Source: Euryodendron excelsum (lineage: Eukaryota; Streptophyta; Magnoliopsida; Ericales; Pentaphylacaceae). From it: a DNA stretch of 64,000 nucleotides. The DNA is taken from contig CM065378.1 in assembly GCA_033060915.1 (NCBI GenBank), positions 49,292,501 through 49,356,500 on the forward strand. The letters run 5' to 3'. The number at the start of each line of letters is the position of its first letter. Within the stretch, counting starts at the first letter, position 1. The notes below the pieces were generated by a model. The model had not been told where the DNA came from, ran no database searches, and was given only the letters and a program-made list of their open reading frames with translations. Shown here one piece after another: positions 51,401 to 59,981 of the stretch. Made by a program: the position numbers and the translations under genes.

Positions 51401-54400
51401 AAGTCTCGAAAAGCTACCAAGGCTTCAAACACATAATGGGCAAAAGTGCATTTAGATTATTTGGCTGAATTGATTGATTTAGTTTAATTAATTTGGCACT
51501 ATAGCAAAAGCATACATAAATGAATTGGGATCGATGTGGTCATCGGATAATAGAGCTGTATCTAAGTTCATCCCATTCCCATATGATATACAAAATATAC
51601 AAAGCCCAAAATTAATTATGTAATGCAAAATCTTATGACCTTGAAACAAATGAGGCCAGCCAATATTGCATATATAACTCCACATCAAAAGGTACACCAA
51701 TACATCATAGCACCAAAAGAAAGCTCCATGCATTACAAAAGCTGCCCACACAAAAGTGTTTTATTTAAAATGCAAGCTAAGGTTTTCTATTTGTATTAAA
51801 GCTTCTTAGGTCTCCACTTATGCTCCTTGACCTGAAAAGATGTTAATAAATTGGTATGAGCTCCCAGTGCAGTGAATAACTAGCCAACCGTTGAGGTTTT
51901 ACCATGGATGCCAAGTTTTTTTTCAAAAGCAGTAAATGACACGGTATATATCATTTGATTTTTGATAAGTATATAAGAGCTATTCAAAATTTCATATAAA
52001 ACATATAAATAGGCTTAATAGATATAACGGATGGAAACAGATATAATCACATAACAAATCAAACAATCAGATCTAGACCTGTTGACCCGGATCCCAATAC
52101 TTGCCAATGCTAGCAGGAAATGTTGCCTTGTGCAACGGAGAGACTTGTCTCACATAGATATATGTGCTAGCGGTCCCACTTGCATGGATCACGAATAAAC
52201 ATGCCAATGGTCCCACTTGGACCCGGGGTAACCATATAATGAAAATATACCTTTTTTTGATATCAAAATCAAAGTCATTTAGATGTCAATGGAGCTCATA
52301 GTGTATTTTTGAAACATTTAAAGCATAGATCATAGTTATCAAAGAACATGAGAACATTTAGAAAGAATATTTGTAAATCAATCTTTTCATAAAAACACGC
52401 TTGCTATGAGAAAGTAGTTGAAAATGCAACTTTGGAAGTCAAGTCACTCACCTTTTAGTCCTTAAAGCTTTGAGGAAATACTTTAGTCCTTGACTAATTA
52501 ATCTCCGAGCCTTTAAACACTTTGATTTCTTAATAATGATCCCACACAGTTAAGGCAAGCACAAAAGGATATGAACATATAAGTCCCTAAGAAAACATCT
52601 TTAAGTTCTTATTAATAAGTCTCAAAATATTGCAAAAATATTTTGGAGTTAAAAGTGAACAAGTTCTGAAATTATTTTAGAGGTGTAAACTCTTGGGAAG
52701 AAGTATCAATAGCTCAAGGAAAAGTGTTGACCCTAGAACCAAGGTGTTGACACTTTCGGGCAAAGTGCAAGCATCGATCAGTAATATTAAAAGTGTCAAC
52801 CCCTAGAAGAGAAGTATCAACTCTTTTTGGGGAGAATACCTAAGTTCAATTTTTGGGGTTAAAGTGTGGAATCCTCTACAAAAGTGTCCACGCATTTAAA
52901 AGAACAGTTTCAGAACAGATGACAAACTTTAAAAGGGTATAACTTTGTCATTCGAACTCATAACCTATCATTAGAAAGGTACGAAAGTCTATTTTCTAAT
53001 GGTTTTTGTTTCATCACAAGCTCAAGGTTATAACCTAGGCAAAGGAATCTCGACTTATCTAAATCCATAATGAACTATCAAAATTAACTTATGAAATATA
53101 GAGCTCTAGGTCTCATAAAACATGGTTTCTATTTAGAAATCAAATTCTCCATATTTATCCATAATATTATTTAGTGGTCATTCTGACCAATTAAATGCAA
53201 AATTATAAATTTAGAAATGGATTCCATACCTTAGTTCAAGTTAGATTGAGGTCCTATATGAATTTCTCCCACTTTCCTTCTTATTTTCTTTCCAACCGAA
53301 CACCAAGAATATGAACTTACTATTCCCTCTCTACATATGCATACGCAGGTCTAGCAAGAATGGAAAACGTGCGTTTGTGTAAGGAGATAGTGGAATGTCT
53401 CTCAATGAGAGATACAAGTCTCTCAAGATACAAGGTGGCAATGTACAAGGCTAGGTGGCAAGACCAAATGAAGTTGGGTCATATAAGTCATATGATTAAG
53501 TCTAATTATCAAGTTTAGGCTTAGTTAGTCCCACTTACTGGTAAATCATACTTTACTCAATTAACATAGATTAGTTTAATTAGTCACAATTACCCTTATT
53601 TAATCGAAATTAACTTTTATACGAAGGTTTGAAAATGCTACTAACATTAATGTTTTTGATTAAGCATCTCAATTAATTTATTCAAATATCATTGGGCCAC
53701 ATAGAATCCAATTTAGGCAATTTGAGGAATCGCTAACTAAATTTATGAATTACTCAAATCTGATTCAATTAAGAATCGAAGCCTCACATAAACTGGAGAT
53801 CTTACTCAATTAAACACATAATGCAATATAATATGTACCAAAGGAAATGCAAAATTTGAGGTGTTACATTGATCCTTGAACACCTCCTATAACCCACCCC
53901 CAAAAAGCCCCTTATCATCTTCTTCAACCTCCTAGCAATGGAGATAGGAATAGTTAAAAGGGATAAGAGATATGTTGGTAGGCTAGAAAGGGAATTCTTA
54001 ATAAGAGTAGGTCTCCCACCTTTGGATAGATATTGCCACTTCATGGAAGGTCTCCCACCTTTGGATAGATATTGCCGCTTCCATAAAGCCAACCTCTTTT
54101 TGAATCTTTCTATTGCAAAATCCAACACCGCCTTGGCTTTAAAAGAGGACCCCAAAGGAAGACCGAGGTAGGATGAGGGAAGAGGACCTTACACTGCAAT
54201 GCATGATATCTATTGGTGAGTCGACTTCCAACCAACCATCGCCCCCCCCCCCCCCCCCCCCCCCCCCCTTTCTAATCGGAATGAGTTCAATTTTAGTCAA
54301 AACCAATTCGGAGACCCGAGACTGCCTTGAAATCGAGAAGCACACTGCTCAAAGATCTCATCTCTTCCCCTGTATCTCCACAGAAAAGAATATTATCAGT

Positions 54401-57400
54401 AAAAAGCAAGTGTGAAAGACTGCCTCCCCCTCCGTCCCTTTTCCTTTATCCCAAACTTGGAACCCGCCCAACCTCCTATTTGCCCTGTTTTGTTCAGAAA
54501 ACGGCTTAAAACCTCCATTACAATGATAAATAGGAAAGGAGAGAATGGATACCCTTGCCTCACCCCTAGAACTTTCAAAAAACCCTTTAGCCACCCCATT
54601 GACTAGGATGGAGAACTTCACAGAATAGATACAAAAATGGATCCATCTACATCAGCTCTCTCCAAAGCCCATTCTCTCCATCAGATAAATCAAGAAATCC
54701 CACCAAGCGTGATCATAGGCCTTCTCAATTTCCAATTTGCAAATGACATCCAAAATACTATTCTTTGATCTAGAATCCACATGCTTACGTCTAACATAAT
54801 AGACTGCAATCCCGCACATCTACTGCCCCTCCTTTCTTTGTAATAAGAGCAATAAAAGTAGCATTCGGACTATTCTTAAACTCCCCTAATTCAAGGAAGA
54901 ACTGCATCACAGCTATAACATCTGCCGTCACCACCCGCCAGCAATGCTGAAAGAAGGCCATAGTGAACCCATCAGGACTTGGCACCTTGTCCCCATTCAA
55001 GCTGTTAGTAACTCCAACCACCTCTTCCTCTGCAAACATACACTCTAGCTTGCCTCAATCCCCATCCTGACTAGAGCCTAGCTCCAGCCCATTTATTCGC
55101 AGTCTCCACCTGTCAACCTTTGTGTAAATCTTTCTGTAGAAGTCTACCATACCATCTCAAATCTCCCTGTGCTTGGTAAACTCTTTCCCTTCTATGATCT
55201 AGTTGCCTATGTGGTTGAAAATCCTATGATCATTACCTTTAAAATGATAGAATTTGGTTACTTTATCCCCTTCCTTAAGCCATAATGCTTGGGCTTTCTA
55301 TCTTGAAAGTACTTCCTCAGATATCATGAGCCTCTCCACCTCTTTCCACTCTGTTCTTTGCACCTTTTCTTCCTTAGGACTCCCCTCCTTCCCTCTCTTC
55401 TGATCAACATGCGCTCTCTCTTTCAGAAGGCTGGCAATTCTCACATCCACCCTCCTGTTCCTCTTCTTCAAATCTTCCTTTAAGAACTTGAATTCCCTAG
55501 CTAAGCAAAAGTTAGTATTTCCTTCCCCCTTAGGCACTGACTCTGGCAACGTGGCAGGTTTAGGGATGGGATTTCAACTTTCAAAACTAAATGGGAGACA
55601 GTTGGTCTCCAATTTTCTCCTGTGGTTGGCATGAAGCCACATGGCAGAACATTCTGGGGAGGGCTGTCACAGTTGAGCTATGGTTTGTGGCCAAAGTAGG
55701 TGTTTAGGGGTGGTTTGTTTTTGTGTTGTGTGTGTGGGGGGGGGGGGGTGGGGGAGTGGGGACGATGGCTTGGGCCTCAGAACAAGTATCAATTTGAGGC
55801 TTTGGCTAATTCTATAGAGAATTGGGCTTACGTTGTAAGGAGAAGTCAAGGCAGTCCAAACCAGGTGGATTTCAAAGCAAAGGTGCTCCCACTGTTGGGC
55901 CATAACATAAGGACCACCCAGGTAGGGATTCAGCTAAGGATTGGGAGGAGGAGCCCAGGTCTTTTCCCAAGACCCATTTTATTAAACACTGGAGAGTGAG
56001 TTATAGAAGCAGAAACCTGAGGAGATTAGACTCAGACAAGCAAGTTTGGACAACTGTAGATACGCCCGAGGACTAGCCAGAGTTCAACAAGCCCATGTTC
56101 TGGGCTCTGGGAAGAGCACAAGTCAGATTCAGAAGACATCAGATAATGAAGATGGTGTAGGGGAACTTCTCAGAGTGTGGGAAAGGTGATAACCGAATAA
56201 GGAAGGAGAGGGAACTGATTACTCTACCAAGTCTGAGGGGAGAAAAAGCATGAAGAATTTGCTTGGTACTCGATATTTTTGAGGAAGAATCCTTCTCAGG
56301 TAACTGTTTCAGTACCCTTTGGTGCTTGGACAGGTGAAGTTTCTGAGGTAGAGGGGGAAGAGGAAAGGGAGGAGAAGCTGGCTATCTACTTACCATTAGC
56401 TGCTTGGAGACCAGAGGATGAGGGGGCAGAGGTTTTGGCTTTCTCGAATGTGGTAGTAGCAGGGGATGGGGGCATCAGGAACAACAATCGGAGCAGGCTG
56501 CAAGAAAACTTAAGGGCTTGGCAGATTCAGGGGACTTCATTTTCTGGTTTTGATTTAGAGGCTCTGAAGTTATTCGAGAACATTGAGACGAGGTGACGTC
56601 AACCAAGATTGGGGGGAAGTAACAGAGGGACCCCTACTAGAAACGGAGGGTCTAGAGAATTGAAGAGGCTTGAGAGTTTTGTGAACTATGATCCAATAAG
56701 GGAAGGGGGGAAGGGCTTTCTGGGAGAGAAGGTGGCTGGGGGGCTGATTTGTTTTTAGTTCTCTATGAAGATAAGAATTATGTCTTGGCATGTGAGGGGG
56801 TTTAGTGACCCCAATAATAGGGATGTGGTTGAAGCATCATTAAAGAAGTGGAAAGACGGCTTAGTTTATTTACAATAAACAAAAATTGAAGAGGTGAATA
56901 TTGAGTAAGTGAGGAGCTTGCGGAGTGGAAGGTGGGTTAATTGGGAATTTTGGAGGGCTGCGGGCACAACAGGTGGCATTCTTGTTTAATGGGACGCAAG
57001 GCAGTTTGTTAAGAAGGGAGTGAAGGTTGGTATATTCTCTGTGTCCTGTTGGTTTGAGAATATGTAAGATAGGTTCGCTTGGGTCTTCTCAGGTGTTAAT
57101 GGCCCTGGTAGAGATAGAGCACGGGAAGGCTTGTGGGAGGAACTTTCACAAGTTTGTATTAATTGGAGCTTGCCTTGTTGTATTGGAGGGGACTATAATG
57201 TGATTAGATTTCTAGATGAATGTTTGGGGTATACAGAGATTAGTGGTTCTATGACGAAGATTTCGAACTTTATTGCTTCAAAGGAATTGATGGGCTTGCC
57301 ATTGGTTAGGGGTAGGTTTACCTGTTACAACAGTAGGGAGGTGCCTTCCATATCTAGAATTGATCGCTTCTTAATCTCTTCAGCTTGGGAGGAGCATTTT

Positions 57401-59981
57401 CTAGATGTGGTTTAGTCTTGTATTCCTAGACCTGTTTCGGATCATGTCCCGATTGTGCTTGACAGTGGTGGTTTGAGAAAAGGGCCTAGTTCTTTCAGAT
57501 TTGAGAACTTGTGCTTGAGAGAGGGGTTTGTTGAGATGGTATCATGACTTCTTGTTCATGGAACATAGTGGCAAAGTTTTTTCCATTTGAGTGCTGGGTG
57601 AAATGGCTATGATAACCTCCGTGGTGTTTGGTAAACTGACCTTGCATGATATGTTCTAGCTTCTGGACACTTCGTCTATTCTTTATGTGAGATATTGGAA
57701 ACGATTTTTCCATTTGAAAAAAGAAAGTATGGCCCAAAATCCACTGCACTTGTTGCAATAAACTTGTTAACTTAGTTCCATTGAACTTGCATGCATGTAG
57801 GAAGGATGGGAGAGATATAAAGGGAAGTGCATGTGAAATGAAGATTGCTCTTAAAATTTCTCAAACATCAGCAACTATGTTTGCTGGCTTTTGTTTTTCT
57901 GTCACTTTGGTATCTTGTTCAAGCATTATCTTCTTGAGTCTTTTTTATCATGTTATTATGTTTGTTTTAACATAATTCTTGTCAGTAGAAGGTGCTTTTG
58001 CTGCAACAGTCATCTAGGTGAAATTCACGCTTCATTTCTCCAATAAATTTTCAACTTAGTGGCTGTTGTTTTATATTTGCAGATCCCACCTTGAATGTAC
58101 TCACATCTGGTCCCTATGGTGTTATATTTTCTTCATTTGTACCCTTCTATCTTGACATTCCAGTTTCAACGCGGTTCCGTGTATTTGGCCTCCGCTTCTC
58201 AGACAAGTCTTTCATATATTTAGCTGGTCTTCAGGTAATCGAAATTCTACTGTGGCAATATTCTCGCACATGGGCTAATTCAAAATGCATAAAGATTCTT
58301 TGCGTCTCCCCTCCCGCTCCACTTCCGTTGCTCTCATTCTTTCTTCATCTTAACTTGAGTTTGTGTCTTGCAGCTTCTTTTGTCGTCCTGGAAAAGATCT
58401 ATTTTACCAGGAATATGCGGCATCCTCGCTGGTTCCTTATATCGTTTAAATGTTTTCCGCATCCGCAGGCTGAAGGTTATGTCCTGTTCTGTATCTTTTT
58501 TAAATTTGCATACCTTATTTTTTATTTGCATACTTACATTATCAAGAATATATATATTTTTATATATATTTGCACAGTTAAATGTCATCCTAGTTTGCAT
58601 GCAAACTCAGTAATCTGTGTTGGTTAGGAGCAGTCAAATCTCTTTGAGCAGTGCAAGAGGATAGAGTTTGCTGCTCAAAAGTTAAGAAGCTAAAGTGACT
58701 TTGTGCCATTGTTGATGCTATATGTTTGCATAAATGGATGCATGGGTAAGAGGAAACCGCATTGCATCTGAGTTGCAGACCTGAGTACAAGATTTCAATC
58801 ATCGAAAGGTGGGTCATTTTTAAGAGTGGATACACTCCTAGGTGGGATGGCAAGCGCGTGGGTTGGGTATAGGTTACACCTCCCATCCCCATTTATCTAG
58901 AAAAGACTACTCATCCCATCCTGAATCTAAGCAGGGAAGAATATTTTTATAAGTAGCGTGGGTTATATAAAATAAGAATTTAGAAGTTTTAACTGGGTTC
59001 AATGATTTTAATACAAATGTTTGAACCACCACAATACAATGTGCACCATGTGGCACACCTTAAGCCATGATAGAATCCTCAGAGGGCTTTAGCAGCTTTG
59101 CGTTGCATGAAACAAAGGATGAGGTTTGTTTTCATATAGAGTGTGATGCCTCTTACTTCTTTTGACTTCCAATGTGGATTTAAGTTTCATTGGGAAATTC
59201 AGAGATCGTTAGTGCAAAACTACATTGTTTAGGTTCTGAAGCCTATTTTTGTCATAAATCCTTGTCCATCGGTCTTGTAAAGGAAACATAAAAGCTTTAT
59301 GTAGCTCATACAAGTAAATAATTCCAAGAGAATTTGTAAGCCGAAGGTAAAACGTCTGAAGTTTTTTAAAGGGCTCCTATTTGGGCTGGTTGAGCAAAAC
59401 CCATCTGCATCCCAAACCTGAGGAGTGTTACCCCTCTGAGCCCCATCCCCGCCCCTACCCCATTATGAGGCATCCCATCCCCATCCCAATGAAATTCGAG
59501 GCAAATTGCCATCCCTACTCTAATTTAAGAGTGCTTACTCCAAGAGTTACGTGCTGAAGATTCAAACACATGATATATTTCTTGTTTATCTGCTCTTCTA
59601 CAACATGGACTATTGTTTTTTCTGTTCTACTAATTCACTTATCAAGGATTCACATTTCCTTAAGAATATTGGAAAGAAGTGGAGTTAAGTTATCAACTTA
59701 AAAGGTGGGTTTTGAAAAAGTTCAACTTTTTATTTTTTCACAATCCTATTTGCCTAGGTTGACATTGCTTAAGCCCAGTAGGTTGACATTGCCAGAGATC
59801 AGTGTGATTATCTTTAGGTTATGCATGATTATACAACTATTTTTCTTGTTTTCAGTTTCCAGACTTCATTGCCTCATTCTTTTCGCGGCTTTCATGGCCA
59901 TCCATGGGGAGCACGGTACTTGCAGCACCAAGTAGAAATGTTCAGAGAAACATACCATCCTACACAGCTCGCCAAGTGGAG
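27604..59981 (+). CDS. UBAC2: UBAC2-like pseudo-rhomboid (seven exons; C-terminal UBA exons not in window)
   Basis: Spliced gene: exons 27604-27628, 27727-27827, 37611-37751, 47316-47382, 58083-58234, 58374-58475 and 59856-59981 join in one open frame of 714 bases, 238 residues. It begins MNGGPSGF, as in plant UBAC2/rhomboid-like UBA proteins, and keeps family signatures: GIQGRS (residues 29-34), [28 protein letters not shown] and [16 protein letters not shown]. About six membrane helices are visible (near 11-30, 53-77, 90-111, 118-136, 153-168, 172-186). The rhomboid serine motif GxSG reads GPYG (residues 121-124) and the helix-6 histidine is absent, so it is a non-proteolytic member. In the family, a C-terminal UBA domain follows; UBAC2 proteins act at the ER membrane with degradation and autophagy partners. 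The frame is intact, so this is probably a working gene whose 3' end is outside the window. Confidence 0.9.
27727..27827 (+). CDS. UBAC2: UBAC2-like exon 2
   Basis: Follows a 98-bp intron with a C/T-rich end and TCACAG acceptor. Codes for residues 9-42, including the first membrane helix ([14 protein letters not shown]) and [10 protein letters not shown]. Donor CAG|GTGTTT, phase 0. Confidence 0.9.
27828..29074 (+). other. Intron 2, first part: no recognised element
   Basis: T-rich intronic sequence with scattered stops in all frames and a short CT microsatellite near 28,330. No transposon was recognised. Confidence 0.5.
29075..29526 (-). mobile_element. hAT-like MITE, family B, copy 1 (intron 2)
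   Basis: In reverse orientation it matches the copies at 46142 and 63565 over its full length. Ends are CTATGTTAC (left) and GTAACACTG (right), an inverted-repeat pair. Flanking octamers GTTGAGCT (29067-29074) and TTTGAGTT (29527-29534) agree at 6 of 8 positions, as expected of an old hAT 8-bp target duplication. The interior is AT-rich and non-coding. Confidence 0.78.
29527..32675 (+). other. Intron 2, middle part: unassigned sequence
   Basis: No gene and no transposon with clear ends was recognised. It contains T/A-rich blocks and short, stop-interrupted frames on both strands. Confidence 0.4.
32676..32805. repeat. Short dispersed repeat (GGCCAGTTTGCGTGCACC-type)
   Basis: The stretch with AACCGGGTGTTCAGGCCAG, GTTTGCGTGCACCTTGACTA and CCACAGAAACCGGGTAATTA is of a kind I recognise as widely dispersed in dicot genomes, possibly SINE-like; the class is uncertain. 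Only one copy is present here. Confidence 0.4.
32806..34100 (+). other. Intron 2, later part: unassigned sequence
   Basis: No coding exon, RNA gene or bounded transposon was recognised. It leads into the LINE remnant at 34.1 kb. Confidence 0.4.
34105..36560 (-). pseudogene. L1-type LINE ORF2 remnant in intron 2 (LINE1, 5'-truncated)
   Basis: Read on the minus strand from 36,560 to 34,105. After a coiled segment ([31 protein letters not shown]) come reverse-transcriptase blocks: [52 protein letters not shown], then [20 protein letters not shown] and [20 protein letters not shown], ending in the zinc-binding reverse-transcriptase tail ([32 protein letters not shown]). Multiple stops and shifts are present, and the endonuclease part is missing, so the copy is 5'-truncated. 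No poly(A) or target duplication was found. Confidence 0.8.
36561..37610 (+). other. Intron 2, last part
   Basis: AT-rich intron sequence ending in a C/T-rich tract and TATTACAG before exon 3. No other feature was recognised. Confidence 0.45.
37611..37751 (+). CDS. UBAC2: UBAC2-like exon 3
   Basis: Acceptor TCTATTACAG after a 9783-bp intron. Codes for residues 43-89: [20 protein letters not shown] and [19 protein letters not shown], the best-conserved part of the family. Donor TCA|GTAAGT, phase 0. Confidence 0.92.
38024..38035. repeat. Poly-G run (12 G)
   Basis: Twelve consecutive G bases near the start of intron 3, followed by CGGGAGGG. Confidence 0.9.
38410..38893. mobile_element. hAT-like MITE, family A, copy 1 (484 bp, intron 3)
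   Basis: Terminal inverted repeats CTAAGAAGCACGAG (left) and ...CCATACTTCTTAG (right). It is flanked by a perfect 8-bp duplication, GTCTTAGT, at 38402-38409 and 38894-38901, which fits the hAT superfamily. Near both ends it carries clusters of GTGTCCG/CGGACAC words (for example ACACTCGTCAGACACTG and GTGTCGGTGTGTCCATGCCG). No coding capacity. Confidence 0.88.
38953..39747 (-). mobile_element. TRIM-like miniature LTR retrotransposon (intron 3)
   Basis: Two direct repeats, 38953-~39201 and ~39434-39747, share AGAGGGAGA, CACTT(C/T)GA(A/G)GGGG, GAATCTTCATTC(A/C)A, AAGCCATATG and TAAATATTAA(A/G)TT. Next to the right repeat, GTGGCTCTAGTACCA is the reverse of a primer site for initiator tRNA-Met (TGGTACTAGAGCCAC). 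On the minus strand the internal part (~230 bp) carries AGAGGAAAATGG near its 3' end as a possible polypurine tract. Total length near 0.8 kb with tiny interior fits a TRIM. Flanks (GGAAA/AAAAT) give no clean target duplication. A 62-codon frame spans the interior (39391 to 39203); its product is not recognised. Confidence 0.6.
39748..40590 (+). other. Intron 3, unassigned sequence
   Basis: No gene or bounded repeat was recognised. Confidence 0.4.
40591..41740 (+). other. LTR-like unclassified sequence in intron 3
   Basis: The style is that of a retrotransposon LTR (from TGTTAGGTTTTATATTG through GGTTGTTTAGATTGAG, CTTTACGTGCATGCAATT, to a C/T-poor leader), but no partner LTR, primer site or target duplication was found. 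A short direct duplication, GAGAACTTTATTGTGG, occurs twice near 41,000-41,030. The class is not determined. Confidence 0.3.
41743..44402 (+). pseudogene. L1-type LINE ORF2 remnant in intron 3 (LINE2, 5'-truncated)
   Basis: It starts at [19 protein letters not shown], just after where an endonuclease domain would end. Reverse transcriptase follows in shifting frames: [40 protein letters not shown] with [47 protein letters not shown], and the active-site box CVDG at 42955-42966 (intact relatives FADD), so one metal-binding Asp is lost. A thumb/maturase-like part and the zinc-binding tail ([28 protein letters not shown]) follow. The 3' end reads TGACAACCCCTTGGTGCGCT then AATAAA (44397-44402), a typical plant L1 tail signal; no poly(A) remains. 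Confidence 0.85.
44496..44543. repeat. (AG)24 microsatellite
   Basis: An uninterrupted AG dinucleotide run. It marks the start of the first copy of a local tandem duplication. Confidence 0.95.
45389..45424. repeat. (AG)18 microsatellite
   Basis: An AG run that heads the second copy of the tandem duplication. Confidence 0.95.
46142..46608 (+). mobile_element. hAT-like MITE, family B, copy 2 (467 bp, intron 3)
   Basis: It begins CAGTGTTACC and ends TAATATAG, the decayed inverted-repeat partner. The flanks GTCTGACC (46134-46141) and CTCTGACC (46609-46616) are an 8-bp target duplication with one change. It matches copy 1 (inverted) and copy 3 throughout, for example AACAATATGCAAA and GTCTACCCCTA. 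Confidence 0.85.
46609..47315 (+). other. Intron 3, last part
   Basis: T-rich intron sequence up to TCGTGCAG before exon 4. It holds an A-run near 47,199-47,212 followed by GAAGAAG. Confidence 0.45.
47316..47382 (+). CDS. UBAC2: UBAC2-like exon 4
   Basis: Acceptor TCGTGCAG after a 9564-bp intron. Codes for residues 90-111, one membrane helix ([18 protein letters not shown]) ending LLK. Donor AAAG|GTATAC, phase 1. At 67 bp this is the most isolated exon, about 10 kb from each neighbour. Confidence 0.92.
47689..48429. mobile_element. hAT-like MITE, family A, copy 2 (741 bp, intron 4)
   Basis: Ends CTAAGAAGCATGGACAC (left) and GTGTTTCTTAG (right) are inverted repeats. It is flanked by a perfect 8-bp duplication, ACCTAATG, at 47681-47688 and 48430-48437. 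The ends carry dense GTGTCGG/CCGACAC dyads (ACCCGTGTCGGTGTCGG and GTGTCCGACACTCGTGTC). It is longer than copy 1 partly through an internal GAA expansion at 47926-47980. Confidence 0.9.
47926..47980. repeat. (GAA)n microsatellite inside the family A MITE
   Basis: About 17 GAA/AAG units with one interruption (GAAAAG), internal to the hAT-like MITE copy 2 and absent from copy 1. Confidence 0.92.
48430..50860 (+). other. Intron 4, unassigned sequence
   Basis: No exon of the gene, RNA gene or bounded element was recognised; frames on both strands are short. A 126-codon plus-strand frame at 50468-50848 shows no family motif. Confidence 0.4.
50861..51353 (-). pseudogene. LINE3, 3' part (separated by a solo LTR)
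   Basis: Minus-strand continuation of the LINE at 53.9-55.6 kb. Readable pieces are [49 protein letters not shown] and then [15 protein letters not shown], all in the order expected after the reverse transcriptase of plant L1 elements. Joined across the LTR, the homology loses almost nothing, so both pieces come from one insertion. The zinc-binding tail was not found; the left end near 50,860 is approximate. Confidence 0.7.
51354..53868 (-). mobile_element. Solo LTR (2515 bp, minus), chromovirus-like, inserted in LINE3
   Basis: On the minus strand it begins TGTAACACCTCAAATTTTGC and ends GGTCTAGGATCGTACA, i.e. TG...CA ends; TGTAACACC starts are common in plant chromovirus LTRs. No internal coding region is present. 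LINE3 sequence continues on both sides. The flanking pentamers (ATAAC at 51349-51353, TTGAT at 53869-53873) do not match well, so the target duplication has decayed or the ends are a base or two off. Confidence 0.68.
53869..55560 (-). pseudogene. LINE3 reverse-transcriptase part (minus strand)
   Basis: Read from 55,560 leftwards: [20 protein letters not shown], a coiled stretch, [60 protein letters not shown], then [11 protein letters not shown] and [20 protein letters not shown]. The active-site box is degraded to FTDN (FADD in intact relatives). [20 protein letters not shown] and [20 protein letters not shown] follow near 53,880-54,130. A 20-codon direct duplication (KGGRP(S/T) repeated) occurs at 54,010-54,080, and 27 C interrupt the frame at 54242. 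Many stops are present. Confidence 0.82.
54242..54268. repeat. Poly-C run (27 C)
   Basis: Twenty-seven consecutive C bases within the LINE3 reverse-transcriptase remnant. Confidence 0.95.
55561..57540 (+). pseudogene. LINE3, inverted 5' part: ORF1-like tail and APE endonuclease
   Basis: Opposite in orientation to the adjoining RT piece. At 55,770-56,600 there is an ORF1-like acidic region ([20 protein letters not shown]; 105-codon Glu-rich frame at 56279-56596). From 56764 the endonuclease starts, [20 protein letters not shown], then [53 protein letters not shown] and the SDHVPI active-site motif near 57,440, ending [16 protein letters not shown]. The outer end stops exactly where the minus-strand RT piece begins in element order. 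Stops interrupt the frame. Confidence 0.82.
57541..58082 (+). other. Intron 4, last part
   Basis: AT-rich intron sequence up to TATTTGCAG before exon 5; no other feature is visible. Confidence 0.45.
58083..58234 (+). CDS. UBAC2: UBAC2-like exon 5
   Basis: Acceptor TATTTGCAG after a 10,700-bp intron. Codes for residues 112-162: [38 protein letters not shown] and IYLAGLQ. The GPYG motif replaces the rhomboid catalytic GxSG. Donor CAG|GTAATC, phase 0. Confidence 0.92.
58374..58475 (+). CDS. UBAC2: UBAC2-like exon 6
   Basis: Acceptor GTCTTGCAG after a 139-bp intron. Codes for residues 163-196: [20 protein letters not shown] then [14 protein letters not shown]. Donor AAG|GTTATG, phase 0. Confidence 0.92.
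58476..59855 (+). other. Intron 6 (1380 bp)
   Basis: Donor GTTATG and acceptor TTGTTTTCAG. It contains a TATATA-rich start. A C-rich stretch near 59,400-59,510 with several CCCATCCCCATCCC-type words has a related sequence at 58,860-58,920. No coding exon was recognised. Confidence 0.6.
59856..59981 (+). CDS. UBAC2: UBAC2-like exon 7, with probable GC donor
   Basis: Acceptor TTGTTTTCAG after a 1380-bp intron. Codes for residues 197-238: [16 protein letters not shown], then the Ser/Pro/Ala-rich linker ending TARQVE, which in relatives leads to the UBA domain. No GT donor fits the expected end; GAG|GCAAGC matches the plant GC-donor consensus (AG|GCAAGT). Without splicing, the frame meets a TAG after ASTFFYWL, giving a protein without UBA. 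Confidence 0.82.

Noticed and set aside
51955..51959. TTGAT as left target duplication of a shorter LTR (51960-53868)
   Set aside because: The terminus would not be TG, and LINE3 homology resumes only left of 51,354, where a TG...CA end exists. The TTGAT match is probably chance.
58091..58627. Single-exon 178-codon frame across exons 5 and 6
   Set aside because: It runs through a 139-bp intron with good donor and acceptor sites and loses homology between them; the spliced frame matches the UBAC2 family.
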